Shown one piece after another: positions 8,763-17,787 of a stretch of DNA of 64,000 bases. Below the pieces are notes generated by a model. The model ran no database searches. It saw only the letters and a program-made list of their open reading frames with translations, and had not been told where the DNA came from. How positions within the stretch are numbered: the stretch's first letter is position 1; each line of letters starts with the position of its first letter. Both the position numbers and the translations under genes were made by a program. Source of the DNA: JAQWQB01 sp047636995 (lineage in GTDB: Bacteria; Bacteroidota; Bacteroidia; Flavobacteriales_D; Sanyastnellaceae); contig JBLIGQ010000001.1 of NCBI GenBank assembly GCA_047636995.1, forward strand, positions 1 to 64,000. The letters are read 5' to 3'.

Positions 8763-9776
8763 ATGGGAATAATACGTATCCTAGTACTTGTGTTTGTTGT
8801 ATTAAGTTCTACAGCAATTAAAGCACAACAAGACCCACAGTTCACACAGTGGTTCAACGATAAACAATCTTTCAACCCTGCTTTTGTAGGAGCGAATGAT
8901 GGAGTCTGTGGAGGAAACAACTGCATTGGCGGTTTCTTCCGTAACCAATGGTCTGGTTTCGAAAACTCAGACGGAACACTTTCTCGTCCGAACACTTTCA
9001 TGTTCAATTATTCAGGCAGACTTCAAACGTCTAAACATGACAATTCTCCCATGGGAATTGGAGTGACGTTTTATTCTGACCAATTAGGACAAGAGACCAA
9101 CACTGTTTTTCGTGCTTCTGGCGCATATCATTTAGAGAATGTAGGCAGCGGTACGCTTTCTATGGGTCTATCATTGGGTTTCTTCGGTAAGAAGCTTGGG
9201 AATGATTGGCTTCCACCTGATGGTATTGAATCTATTTCTGGAGACGGTGCAATCAACAACCAGGAAGTTACAGATGGTAGTTTCGACATGAATCTAGGTC
9301 TTTACTACTATGTTCCTAATGATTACTACATAGGTCTTTCGACAACTCACTTGACTGCCCAGGATCTCGATCAATTGAATATTAAAGCTGCGCGTCATTA
9401 CTACCTAATGGGAGGGAAGAACTTCAGCCTTGGTGGAGATCTTGATTTGCGCACGAACATCCTTGCTAAATCTGACCTTAATAAGTCTTCTTTAGACATC
9501 AATGCTAACCTACTTTACAGCCAGATGCTATACGGAGGTGTGTCTTACCGTCCAGGTGATGCTTTTGCAGTTCACGCTGGAATTGAATACGGAACGACAA
9601 CTTCTGAAAAAACCTTAAAGAAAACAATCTGTTATCGAATGGGATATAGCTATGACTTCACAACCTCTGAATTAAGAAATTACAGTGGTGGTTCACATGA
9701 ACTGTTCGTAGGTGTTTGCTTCTCTTACATGAAGATTCCATTGCGCACTAGACCAATGAACCCTCTCTTTTTGTAA
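8763..9776 (+). CDS. porP: PorP/SprF-family type IX secretion outer-membrane protein
   Basis: PorP/SprF proteins are outer-membrane barrels that bind periplasmic and surface components of the type IX system. The 337-residue product has a signal peptide ending near IKAQQ, then the family's hallmark opening DPQFTQWFNDKQSFNPAFVG, followed by alternating strands and an aromatic C-terminus. The ATG at 8763 is preferred because AAAGAGGA sits directly before it and it gives a clean signal peptide; an upstream TTG at 8742 would add seven residues. It lies 99 bases before gldK, the arrangement known for porP-porKLMN. The Bacteroidota family has many paralogs; position argues that this is the core one. 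Confidence 0.9.
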   Translation: MGIIRILVLVFVVLSSTAIKAQQDPQFTQWFNDKQSFNPAFVGANDGVCGGNNCIGGFFRNQWSGFENSDGTLSRPNTFMFNYSGRLQTSKHDNSPMGIGVTFYSDQLGQETNTVFRASGAYHLENVGSGTLSMGLSLGFFGKKLGNDWLPPDGIESISGDGAINNQEVTDGSFDMNLGLYYYVPNDYYIGLSTTHLTAQDLDQLNIKAARHYYLMGGKNFSLGGDLDLRTNILAKSDLNKSSLDINANLLYSQMLYGGVSYRPGDAFAVHAGIEYGTTTSEKTLKKTICYRMGYSYDFTTSELRNYSGGSHELFVGVCFSYMKIPLRTRPMNPLFL

Positions 9777-9875
9777 AATAAATTGAAACAAACACAGTTA
9801 TACTACGTACAATCTGTATAGAAACCTGCTATTTCTACGACTGGAAGTTAAACCCGTTGTAAAACCTAGGAAATC

Positions 9876-11249
9876 ATGAAAAAGTCGCTTTATTCGTTAT
9901 TCTTGCTCGTAACCCTCGCTGGATGTTATCCTGGGCCGAGAGGCGAGCTAGTTGGAGTTCAACCTAGAGAGGATTGGATTCAGGTGAACCCTTATGGGAT
10001 GAACTACATTCATTACGGCTCATACACAATGGGTCCTAGTGATCAGGATGTTCCATATGCACTGAACACCAAAGCAAAGACCGTAACACTGCCAGCTTTT
10101 TATATCGACATCCACGAGATTTCGAATAATGAGTACCGTCAATTCGTAGAATACGTTCGAGATTCATTGATGCGTGATGCACTTGCGCAAAATGACAACG
10201 AGTATTACTTCTACGCAGAAGATGATTACGGCAGAGAACTGGATCGATTTATCGATAAAGGTTATGTCCTTAACTGGGAAGAAGAGATTGATTGGGAAGA
10301 CGAAGACATCTTCGATCTTCTCTACGATGAATTCTACCTTCAAGGAAATGACCGCTTCTACAACCGGAGACAATTGGATTCACGTAAATTAGTTTACCGC
10401 TACTGGTGGATTGATTTTGAGGGAGCAGCTCGCAAAGACGGAAAAGATGAAGAATACGGTGAGGTGAACTCATTAAATCAACTTCATTCTGTGCGTGGTC
10501 ATTCTGACCGTTCACAATTCGTTATTGAAGAAACCATTCCTGTTTATCCAGACACACTTGCTTGGGTGCATGACTTTACTTATTCGTTCAATGAGCCTTT
10601 GACAGAAACGTATTTCTGGCACCCCGCTTATGATGATTATCCTGTTGTTGGAATTTCTTGGGGACAAGCGAAAGCCTTCAATGCATGGAGAACTCAAATT
10701 TTGAATGAGTGGAAGCAAGGTAATGGTGAGTCTTTTGTTCAGCGCTTCAGAATGCCTTCTGAGGCAGAATGGGAATTCGCTGCACGTGGAGGTTTAGAAT
10801 TGAGTCCTTTTCCTTGGGGAGGCCCTTATGTTCGAAATATCCTAGGTTGCCCATTAGCTAACTTTAAGCCAATGCGTGGTGACTATGTAGAAGACGCTGG
10901 ATGTCATACTGTACCAATTGAATCTTACAGTGCAAATGACTACGGCTTATTCCAAATGGCGGGCAATGTTTCAGAGTGGACTAACACTGCTTATGATGAG
11001 TCTGTATATGACTTCACATTCGACATGAGTCCTGAGTATCAATATCACGCTAAAGCAGATGACGCTCCGTCACTGAAGCGTAAAGTAATTCGCGGTGGTT
11101 CCTGGAAAGACATCGGTTATTACTGTCAAACTGGTACAAGATCTTATGAATATCAAGATACAGCTAAGTCTTACATCGGATTCCGATGTGTCATGTCTTA
11201 TCTAGGTCGTGGTAAAAATGTAGCTCCAGAAGATTTTAATACTAATTAA
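9876..11249 (+). CDS. gldK: Gliding motility / type IX secretion lipoprotein GldK
   Basis: GldK (PorK) forms, with GldN, the large periplasmic ring bound to the outer membrane. The 457-residue protein is a lipoprotein (lipobox LAGC, Cys17). It contains a formylglycine-generating-enzyme-like domain: an N-terminal part with the YTMGPSD strand (about residues 50-60) and IDIHEISNNEYRQF, then from about 255 onward the motifs SWGQAKAFNAW, RMPSEAEWEFAARGG, MAGNVSEWT and GGSWKD, ending in GFRCVMSY. An acidic insert rich in Asp, Glu and Tyr lies at about 90-200. In this family the fold is structural, not catalytic. First gene of gldKLMN. Confidence 0.95.
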   Translation: MKKSLYSLFLLVTLAGCYPGPRGELVGVQPREDWIQVNPYGMNYIHYGSYTMGPSDQDVPYALNTKAKTVTLPAFYIDIHEISNNEYRQFVEYVRDSLMRDALAQNDNEYYFYAEDDYGRELDRFIDKGYVLNWEEEIDWEDEDIFDLLYDEFYLQGNDRFYNRRQLDSRKLVYRYWWIDFEGAARKDGKDEEYGEVNSLNQLHSVRGHSDRSQFVIEETIPVYPDTLAWVHDFTYSFNEPLTETYFWHPAYDDYPVVGISWGQAKAFNAWRTQILNEWKQGNGESFVQRFRMPSEAEWEFAARGGLELSPFPWGGPYVRNILGCPLANFKPMRGDYVEDAGCHTVPIESYSANDYGLFQMAGNVSEWTNTAYDESVYDFTFDMSPEYQYHAKADDAPSLKRKVIRGGSWKDIGYYCQTGTRSYEYQDTAKSYIGFRCVMSYLGRGKNVAPEDFNTN

Positions 11250-11325
11250 GTACCCTAATTTTGCGCTGCTGAGCGTAATCTAATCCCTTAGCCTTTATTT
11301 TTTTTTTTAAACCAAAAGCAAGCAA

Positions 11326-12108
11326 ATGAAACCAGGAAGTAAAAAATGGAAATTATTCATGGCAAAGCTGTACGGAATAGGTGCAGCAATTGTGATAATT
11401 GGAGCCCTCTTTAAAATTCAACACTGGCCTTTCGCAGGTCCCATGTTGATCGTTGGTCTTACAACAGAAGCATTTATTTTCTTCTTCTCAGCATTTGAGC
11501 CTCCTCATGAAGATCCAGACTGGTCTCTTGTTTATCCTGAGCTAGCTAGTGGAGATCACGGGCATGGAGAGTCAAAAGTTGGTGGTAACCAATCACTTAC
11601 TCAACAGTTAGATAACATGTTAGTTGAGGCCAAAATAGAGCCTGAATTAATCGCTAGTCTAGGAGAGGGTATGCGCACTCTTAGTACTCAAGCTAGCCAG
11701 CTGACCGACATTAGTTCGGCATCTGTTGCTACGAAGGGATACTCTGATTCATTGAACAATGCTACTTTGAAAGTTTCAGAATTGGCTGATACCTATGCCG
11801 CTACATCTGAATCTTTGAACGGACTTAAAGACAGTCAAGCACATGGAGCAGCTGCAGGTGAGAACTTGCAGAAAATGAGTGAGAACTTATCTTCATTGAA
11901 CAATATGTATGAACTCCAACTTCAAGAATTGGAGAAGACACGTGAATTGTACAGTGGCATGACCAGTCTTGTTTCGAATCTCAATGACTCTGTTGAAGAC
12001 ACACGTCTTTACAAAGAGAACATTAAGGAGCTTTCTAAAAACCTTGCTTCACTCAATACGGTATACAGCAACATGCTGAATGCTATGGGTGGTGGTAACA
12101 AAGGTTAA
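11326..12108 (+). CDS. gldL: Type IX secretion motor protein GldL
   Basis: GldL is the inner-membrane stator-like ring that, with GldM, converts the proton gradient into rotation. The 260-residue protein has two membrane helices in the first 55 residues and a long cytoplasmic, largely helical tail. Glu48 in the second helix (LTTEAFIFF) matches the membrane glutamate shown to matter in Flavobacterium GldL. The tail contains heptad-like stretches (about 95-250). The 76-base gap after gldK holds TAATTTTG (11256-11263), a match to the -7 consensus that might give an internal promoter, and an 11-T run at 11298-11308. Confidence 0.96.
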   Translation: MKPGSKKWKLFMAKLYGIGAAIVIIGALFKIQHWPFAGPMLIVGLTTEAFIFFFSAFEPPHEDPDWSLVYPELASGDHGHGESKVGGNQSLTQQLDNMLVEAKIEPELIASLGEGMRTLSTQASQLTDISSASVATKGYSDSLNNATLKVSELADTYAATSESLNGLKDSQAHGAAAGENLQKMSENLSSLNNMYELQLQELEKTRELYSGMTSLVSNLNDSVEDTRLYKENIKELSKNLASLNTVYSNMLNAMGGGNKG

Positions 12109-12143
12109 TTCAGTCATTTTATCAATCCTAAAACTGTGATATA

Positions 12144-13871
12144 ATGGCAGGAGGTAAAGAAACCCCAAGACAGAAAATGATTGGGATGATGTATTTGGTA
12201 CTCACCGCACTACTTGCGATGAACATATCAAAAGAAGTCCTAGACGCTTTCGCCCTTGTTGATAGAGGTCTTCACAAAACTGAAGCAACTTTGAGTAATA
12301 AGAATGCTGTTAATATGGCAGAATTCGGATCAAAGATGGCTTCTAACCGTGAAAAAACAAAACCTTTTAACGACAAGGCTGAAGAAGTAAATAGAAAAGC
12401 AGACGAGCTCATTCAACACATCGAAGTGCTCAAAGCACGTACCATTGCCGTTTCTCATGGTGCCAATCCTTTGAATTATGCAGAGGAGAAGTACGAAGAG
12501 TTTATGATTGATGGGAAAGCCGTTTTAGCTGATGATCTGAATGCTGAAGGAGACAAATACATTTCGAAGCCTGATGACAATCAAAGTAACACCACACTTC
12601 TAGTTGGTTCAAAACCGGAGGATCCTACAACGGATCCTTGGTCAGCCAATGAACTGAAAACAAAATTGCTTGCTTTCAAGGAGTACATTGTTGGTGTTAA
12701 TTTGACTGAAAGTACTGGCAAGAAATGGGTAGTACCTGAAGCTTTGGTAAACAGTGTAAATGAAATCTTCAATTATCCAGATGTCAAAGTTGAAGCAGGT
12801 AAAACAGAAACGTGGGAAGCTAAAAACTTCTACCACAACTCACTTGCTGCTATTCTTCCAATCTTAACGAAGTATCAGCTTGATGTTCAAAATGTGAAGG
12901 CCGATGTGCTTTCTTCTATGCTCTCGGGTATTGAGGGGAAATCATACAAGTTCACCACCTTGGTGCCATTGGTAATTCCTGAATCGAATTACATCCTTCG
13001 TGGAGATTCATTTAGAGCTGATGTGCTTTTGGCTGCTTATGACGGTACAAACCCTCCTGATATTTTCATGAGTGGAGATCGACGGGACATGTCTGATTCT
13101 ACTAAATTAGAAAACGTAACTGATGAGATGAAAATCACCATTGGTTCAGACGGTCTAGGAAAGTTGAGAATACCTACCAACGGAATGCCATTGGGAGATG
13201 CTTCATTTAAAGGACTGATCAGATACAAAGGCCCTGAGGGAATCACAGAGTATAATGTATTCTTACCACCATTCAAAGTTGCTGAACCTTCTTTGGTTGT
13301 ATCTCCTACTAAGATGAATGTTTTCTATAGAGGACTTCCAAACCCGGTAGAGATTTCTGTACCAGGTGTTGCTCAAGAAGATCTTCAAGTGACCATTACT
13401 GGAGGACATACACTGACAAAAGACGGAGCTGGATGGATTGTGAATCCGGGAAAAGGCAAAGACTGCAACATTGCAGTCTCTGCGAAAATGCCTGATGGAT
13501 CTACCCAACGAATTGGAGAAAAAGAATTCCGTGTAAAACGAATTCCAGATCCAGTTCCAGTATTTGCTGGTAAACGACCTGCTGATAGCACTGTACCAAG
13601 ATCTGACATTGCAATTGCTGCTGGTGTTAGAGCTGAAATGGAAAACTTCGATTTCGAAGTAACTGTTAAAGTGGAAAGCTTCAACATGGTTTTTGTTCGT
13701 GACGGCCAAGTGATTGAGAAGTCATCTAATAGCAACCGTGTAACGGATGAAATGACGGCCAACATGAAAAAAGTTGGGAAAGGACAAAAAGTATACATTG
13801 AAAAAATCACAGTGAAGATGCCTGACGGGACTGTTCGTCAAGTTGGTAACATCACTTTGAAAGTTGTTTAA
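12144..13871 (+). CDS. gldM: Type IX secretion motor protein GldM
   Basis: GldM spans the periplasm as a dimer, linking the GldL ring to the GldK/GldN ring. The 575-residue protein starts MAGGKETPRQKM with Arg9 at the position of the arginine reported to pair with the GldL membrane glutamate, followed by one membrane helix (about 14-34) with MMYLVLTALLAMNISKEVLDAF. A helical periplasmic domain (about 40-220) and a series of beta domains follow; the C-terminal one carries YRGLPNPVEISVPG, typical of the D3 region. Length is in line with the roughly 515-residue family plus a few loop insertions. It lies 35 bases after gldL. Confidence 0.96.
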   Translation: MAGGKETPRQKMIGMMYLVLTALLAMNISKEVLDAFALVDRGLHKTEATLSNKNAVNMAEFGSKMASNREKTKPFNDKAEEVNRKADELIQHIEVLKARTIAVSHGANPLNYAEEKYEEFMIDGKAVLADDLNAEGDKYISKPDDNQSNTTLLVGSKPEDPTTDPWSANELKTKLLAFKEYIVGVNLTESTGKKWVVPEALVNSVNEIFNYPDVKVEAGKTETWEAKNFYHNSLAAILPILTKYQLDVQNVKADVLSSMLSGIEGKSYKFTTLVPLVIPESNYILRGDSFRADVLLAAYDGTNPPDIFMSGDRRDMSDSTKLENVTDEMKITIGSDGLGKLRIPTNGMPLGDASFKGLIRYKGPEGITEYNVFLPPFKVAEPSLVVSPTKMNVFYRGLPNPVEISVPGVAQEDLQVTITGGHTLTKDGAGWIVNPGKGKDCNIAVSAKMPDGSTQRIGEKEFRVKRIPDPVPVFAGKRPADSTVPRSDIAIAAGVRAEMENFDFEVTVKVESFNMVFVRDGQVIEKSSNSNRVTDEMTANMKKVGKGQKVYIEKITVKMPDGTVRQVGNITLKVV

Positions 13872-13887
13872 TTAAAAATTAGCACGC

Positions 13888-14739
13888 ATGAAAAACGTAA
13901 TTCCTATTCTTGCTGCTCTACTGCTTATCTTCAGCCAGACTGCAGACGCACAAGTTCAGAATGTACTTGACGGTGCCTACGTTAAGGAACATAACCTGAC
14001 GAAAAGAGTGATTCCATATCCACACCTGCGTGAAGCTGATGTGATGTATGCACAACGTGTTTGGCAAAGGATTGATATGCGCCAAAAGATCAACCATCCT
14101 TTTTACTATCCAATCGAAGAGATTGAGGACCGTAAAAGTTTGTTTGATGTGATTAAATTCGCCCTTCTTACTGAAGGTTCTTTAACAGCATACAGTCTTG
14201 GAGTAACAGAAGATGATGATGAGTTTCACTGGCCTATGACGACCACTGAGATAGATTCACTTTTACGTCCGGTTATCACGCAATACACTGAAGATCCAGA
14301 TACAGGGGAACGTATTCCTGTGACTGTGAAAAACGATGTAAAGTCTGCTGACATTACGATGTATGAAATCAAAGAAGATTGGATTTTCGACAAGCAACGT
14401 TCTGAACGTTATGTTCGCATCATTGGGATCTGTCCTATGAAGGAAGATTATGATGATGAGGGTGCAAAACGTGGTTATAAGCCATTATTCTGGCTCTATT
14501 TCCCAGAATGTAGATATGTGTTTGCGAATGCTGATGTTTACAACTTCGACAATGATTCACAACGCCGAACTTTCGAGGACTTGTTCCAAAAAAGAATGTT
14601 TAGCAGTTACATAGTGAAAGAGTCTAATGTATATGACCGATCAATTCAATCATATGCAAGAGGCGTTGACGCCTTACTCGAGTCTGAGCGAATTAAAGAG
14701 GAACTCTTTACCGTTGAGCACGACCTCTGGCACTATTAA
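13888..14739 (+). CDS. gldN: Type IX secretion ring protein GldN
   Basis: GldN (PorN) is the periplasmic partner of GldK in the ring under the outer membrane. The 283-residue product has a cleavable signal peptide (to about TADAQ) and the conserved block READVMYAQRVWQRIDMRQKIN... region followed by NHPFYYPI, plus the IKEDWIFDKQRSERYVRIIGI segment near residue 165 that marks the family. It lies 16 bases after gldM and is followed by a strong terminator at 14761, so it is the last gene of porP-gldKLMN. No gldO-like duplicate follows. Confidence 0.94.
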   Translation: MKNVIPILAALLLIFSQTADAQVQNVLDGAYVKEHNLTKRVIPYPHLREADVMYAQRVWQRIDMRQKINHPFYYPIEEIEDRKSLFDVIKFALLTEGSLTAYSLGVTEDDDEFHWPMTTTEIDSLLRPVITQYTEDPDTGERIPVTVKNDVKSADITMYEIKEDWIFDKQRSERYVRIIGICPMKEDYDDEGAKRGYKPLFWLYFPECRYVFANADVYNFDNDSQRRTFEDLFQKRMFSSYIVKESNVYDRSIQSYARGVDALLESERIKEELFTVEHDLWHY

Positions 14740-14760
14740 TATAATTTGATTTTCATTTGA

Positions 14761-14791
14761 GCGCCCACCATTTTTGGTGGGCGCTTTTTTT
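14761..14791 (+). terminator. Rho-independent terminator after gldN
   Basis: A perfect 10-bp GC-rich stem (14761-14770 with 14775-14784) with a TTTT loop is followed by seven T. It closes the gldKLMN transcript and lies just before the ABC-F gene. Confidence 0.95.
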
Positions 14792-14800
14792 ATTTATACT

Positions 14801-16750
14801 ATGCTTAACATTTCCAGCCTAACGCTTCATTTCGGACAACGCACCCTTTTCAATAAAGTATCACTCTTTGTAGGTGATAGAGAATGCGTTGGATTGACCG
14901 GTAAAAACGGAGCGGGTAAATCTACACTACTCAGAATAATAGCTGGAAAACAAATAGCAGGCGAAGGAACCATCACACTGCCTAAAGGCTCAACTATTGG
15001 CTTTCTACAGCAAGATATGGTACATAATGAAGAGAGAACTGTGCTTGAAGAAGCGAGCTCTGCCTTTGATGAAATTTTGAGTACTGAGGCAAGAATTGAC
15101 GAAATTACGAAAGACCTTACAGAGCGAACAGATTATGAATCTGAATCGTACAACCGCATCATTGACGAACTAAGTGAGGCAAATGACAGATTGAACCTAT
15201 TGGGAGGTACCAGCGTCGAAGAAAAAACTCAACGCATTCTGCAAGGTCTAGGATTCACTCCTGAAGACATGGGCAGAGCCTTAGCAGAGTTTTCTGGCGG
15301 CTGGAAAATGCGTGTTGAACTAGCCAAACTCCTGCTCCAAAACCCAAATCTTCTGTTACTAGATGAGCCCACCAATCACTTGGACATTGAATCCATAGAG
15401 TGGCTAGAAGGATTTCTTACTTCTTATCAAGGGGCAATTATTCTTATTTCTCACGATAAAGCTTTCTTGGATGCGTTAACAAAACGTACCATAGAAGTTA
15501 CTGCAAACAAGCTATATGATCACAAAACGAACTATAGCAAATACATGGAATGGCGTGGAGAAGAAATGGAACGCCAACTTCTAGCATTCAAGAACCAAGA
15601 AAAATACATTGAGGATACTAAGAAACTGATTGAGAAATTCCGAGCAAAAAAGAACAAAGCCGCCTTTGCCCAGACATTGATTCGAAAGCTAGAAAAAATG
15701 GATCGCCTTGAACTGGATTCTGCAGAGAATTCATCATTGAGATTCAAATTCCCTCCTGCACCGCGCTCAGGAAAGGTAGTTATGACCGCAGAGCAGCTGT
15801 CCAAAAGCTTCGGAAGTCTAGATGTCTTTGAAAACGTAGACCTCTTGATCGGTAGACAAGAGAAAGTTGCGCTTGTTGGGAAAAATGGTGCCGGTAAAAC
15901 TACCCTTACGCGCATCATTACAGGTTCAGAAACCCACGGAGGAGGATTCGAATTAGGACACAATGTAGAGATTGGTTACTATGCCCAGAATCAAGCAGAC
16001 GAACTAGATCCGAATAAAACCGTTTTCGAAACCATCGATGATGAAGCTACAGGCGCCATTCGCACCCAAGTGAGATCATTGCTGGGATCATTTCTCTTTT
16101 CTGGTGAAGACATAGATAAAAAAGTTAAAGTCCTCTCTGGAGGTGAAAAAGCACGTTTGGCACTCTGTAAGCTCCTTTTACACCCGTATAACTTACTTAT
16201 ACTTGATGAGCCAACAAACCACCTTGACATGCGATCTAAGGACGTTCTCAAGGAGGCTTTGCGCGGTTATGACGGAACATTGATTGTTGTGTCTCACGAC
16301 CGTGACTTCCTCTCTGACTTAACCCAAATGGTTTATGAGGTTACACCAACGGGTTTGAAGCAACACATTGGAGACATTAAAGCATTCTTGGAGGCCCGCA
16401 GATCGAGATCTATTGCGGCTTATGAAGCTGACGTAGAGAAGAAGGTTGAAGAGGTAGTCAAGAAAGAAAACACCCACCAACTTTCTTATGCTGAACGTAA
16501 AGATCAAGGAAAACGAAAGCGAAAATTAAAAAACCTCGTTACGAAAAGAGAGACCGAAATTGAAGAAACTGAAGTCGAAATCGCAAAACTCGACGCGCAG
16601 ATCCTCGGTCTTGATTACTCTGACAAAGATAAAACAGAAACAGTTCTAGGCACGTACCAAGTGCGTAAGAAGCACTTAGAGCGACTTGTTGAAGAATGGG
16701 AGAAGGCCGATGCCGAATTAACCGAGCTTTTGGCTCAGGAAGAAGATTAG
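14801..16750 (+). CDS. ABC-F family ATPase
   Basis: Two tandem ABC ATPase domains with no membrane segments, as in ribosome-acting ABC-F proteins. Domain one has Walker A GKNGAGKST near residue 36, signature FSGGWKMR and Walker B LLLLDEPTNHLD; domain two repeats them with GKNGAGKTT, LSGGEKAR and LLILDEPTNHLD. The linker between them is charged and helical (about 225-315). The C-terminus (about 540-649) is a coiled coil as in Uup-type members. The ATG at 14801 gives 649 residues and starts at the normal MLNISSLTLHFG; the TTG at 14774 lies inside the terminator hairpin and is rejected. Subfamily cannot be fixed, so no symbol. Its stop overlaps the rluD stop. Confidence 0.93.
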   Translation: MLNISSLTLHFGQRTLFNKVSLFVGDRECVGLTGKNGAGKSTLLRIIAGKQIAGEGTITLPKGSTIGFLQQDMVHNEERTVLEEASSAFDEILSTEARIDEITKDLTERTDYESESYNRIIDELSEANDRLNLLGGTSVEEKTQRILQGLGFTPEDMGRALAEFSGGWKMRVELAKLLLQNPNLLLLDEPTNHLDIESIEWLEGFLTSYQGAIILISHDKAFLDALTKRTIEVTANKLYDHKTNYSKYMEWRGEEMERQLLAFKNQEKYIEDTKKLIEKFRAKKNKAAFAQTLIRKLEKMDRLELDSAENSSLRFKFPPAPRSGKVVMTAEQLSKSFGSLDVFENVDLLIGRQEKVALVGKNGAGKTTLTRIITGSETHGGGFELGHNVEIGYYAQNQADELDPNKTVFETIDDEATGAIRTQVRSLLGSFLFSGEDIDKKVKVLSGGEKARLALCKLLLHPYNLLILDEPTNHLDMRSKDVLKEALRGYDGTLIVVSHDRDFLSDLTQMVYEVTPTGLKQHIGDIKAFLEARRSRSIAAYEADVEKKVEEVVKKENTHQLSYAERKDQGKRKRKLKNLVTKRETEIEETEVEIAKLDAQILGLDYSDKDKTETVLGTYQVRKKHLERLVEEWEKADAELTELLAQEED

Positions 16751-17787
16751 CGTTCGTTTGCCGCATACTTTTCCCATCGATCTAACACTATTTGCAGATC
16801 TTCAGGAATCTCCGAATCGAATCGCATCAATTCACCCGTTCGTGGCTGAATGAAACCCAGTGATTTCGCGTGCAACGCTTGACGTGGAAGAAACTTAAAC
16901 GTGTTCTCTACAAACTGTCTGTACTTAGAGAAGCTAGGGCCTTTCAAGATCTTATTTCCACCGTACTCTGGATCATTGAACAAGGGATGTCCAATGAACT
17001 TCATGTGGATTCGAATTTGATGTGTTCTGCCTGTTTCAAGCTTACACTCAACCAAGGTCACGTATCCAAATCTTCTTAATACTTTATAATGTGTTACCGC
17101 ATGTTTTCCAAAGTCAGCATCAGGAAATACATCCATGACCTTTCTGTTCTTCAATGAGCGACTAAGATTTCCAGTTATGGTGCCATCTTCAGCAATATCT
17201 CCCCATACTAGCGCAAGGTAGCGTCGTTCAGTAGTGCGATCAAAAAACTGCTTGCAGAGGTGTGTTAATGCATGGTCAGTCTTTGCCAAAACCATGAGTC
17301 CAGTGGTATTCTTATCTAGTCTGTGCACTAGGCCTGGTCTCGGGTGCTCCTCTCCTTTCTTCACCGGAAGATTATCAAAGTGAAACAGCATGGCGTTAAC
17401 CATCGTTCCCGTATAGTTGGAATAACCTGGGTGTACAACCAATCCTGCCTGCTTATTCACAACCAAACAGTCATCATCTTCAAAAACAATGTCCAATGGA
17501 ATGTCTTCTGGAAGCAACTCTGATTCGCGAACGGGATGTGGTAATTCAACGGTGACAACATCCCCGGGCTTTACCTTGTAATTGGACTTCACCACTTCTT
17601 CATTCACCCGAATGTACCCCGACTTCGCCGCATCTTGAATTCGATTTCGAGATGTATTAGGAAGACGCGCGATTAAGAATTTATCTATTCGAAGTGGTTG
17701 CTGGCCTGCATCTATAGCAATGCGATGATGTTCAAATAAATCTTCAGATTCATCCAATTCACTGTCATCAAATTTCTCGTCGGTCAT
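16747..17787 (-). CDS. rluD: Ribosomal large-subunit pseudouridine synthase RluD family
   Basis: RluA/RluD-type enzymes convert uridines in 23S rRNA helix 69 to pseudouridine. The 346-residue protein has an S4 RNA-binding domain (about residues 30-85, with RIDKFLIARLPNTSRNRIQ) and the catalytic motif HRLDKNTTGL with Asp158. A short acidic N-terminal extension (about 20 residues) precedes the S4 domain. It overlaps the upstream T9SS gene by ATGA and its stop TAA overlaps the stop TAG of the convergent ABC-F gene. RluD is favoured over RluA or RluC by the S4 domain and sequence pattern, but the exact target site is inferred. Confidence 0.9.
   Translation of the reverse strand: MTDEKFDDSELDESEDLFEHHRIAIDAGQQPLRIDKFLIARLPNTSRNRIQDAAKSGYIRVNEEVVKSNYKVKPGDVVTVELPHPVRESELLPEDIPLDIVFEDDDCLVVNKQAGLVVHPGYSNYTGTMVNAMLFHFDNLPVKKGEEHPRPGLVHRLDKNTTGLMVLAKTDHALTHLCKQFFDRTTERRYLALVWGDIAEDGTITGNLSRSLKNRKVMDVFPDADFGKHAVTHYKVLRRFGYVTLVECKLETGRTHQIRIHMKFIGHPLFNDPEYGGNKILKGPSFSKYRQFVENTFKFLPRQALHAKSLGFIQPRTGELMRFDSEIPEDLQIVLDRWEKYAANER

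Noticed and set aside
11298..11308. Run of 11 T before gldL as a phase-variation tract
   Set aside because: It is in a non-coding gap with no -33 or -7 box placed to be tuned by it; slippage there would probably have little effect. Still worth remembering if length varies between isolates.
13263..13810. Two overlapping reading frames opposite gldM (141 and 148 codons)
   Set aside because: They are shadows of the gldM frame, with no signal peptide, motif or ribosome-binding site, and the product is low in recognisable structure.
14774..14800. TTG start that would extend the ABC-F protein by nine residues
   Set aside because: It lies inside the gldN terminator hairpin; the ATG at 14801 gives the standard ABC-F N-terminus.
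15532..15963. 143-codon frame opposite the ABC-F gene
   Set aside because: Antisense shadow of a strongly conserved coding region; composition rich in Ser and Phe as expected from complementing Glu/Lys codons.
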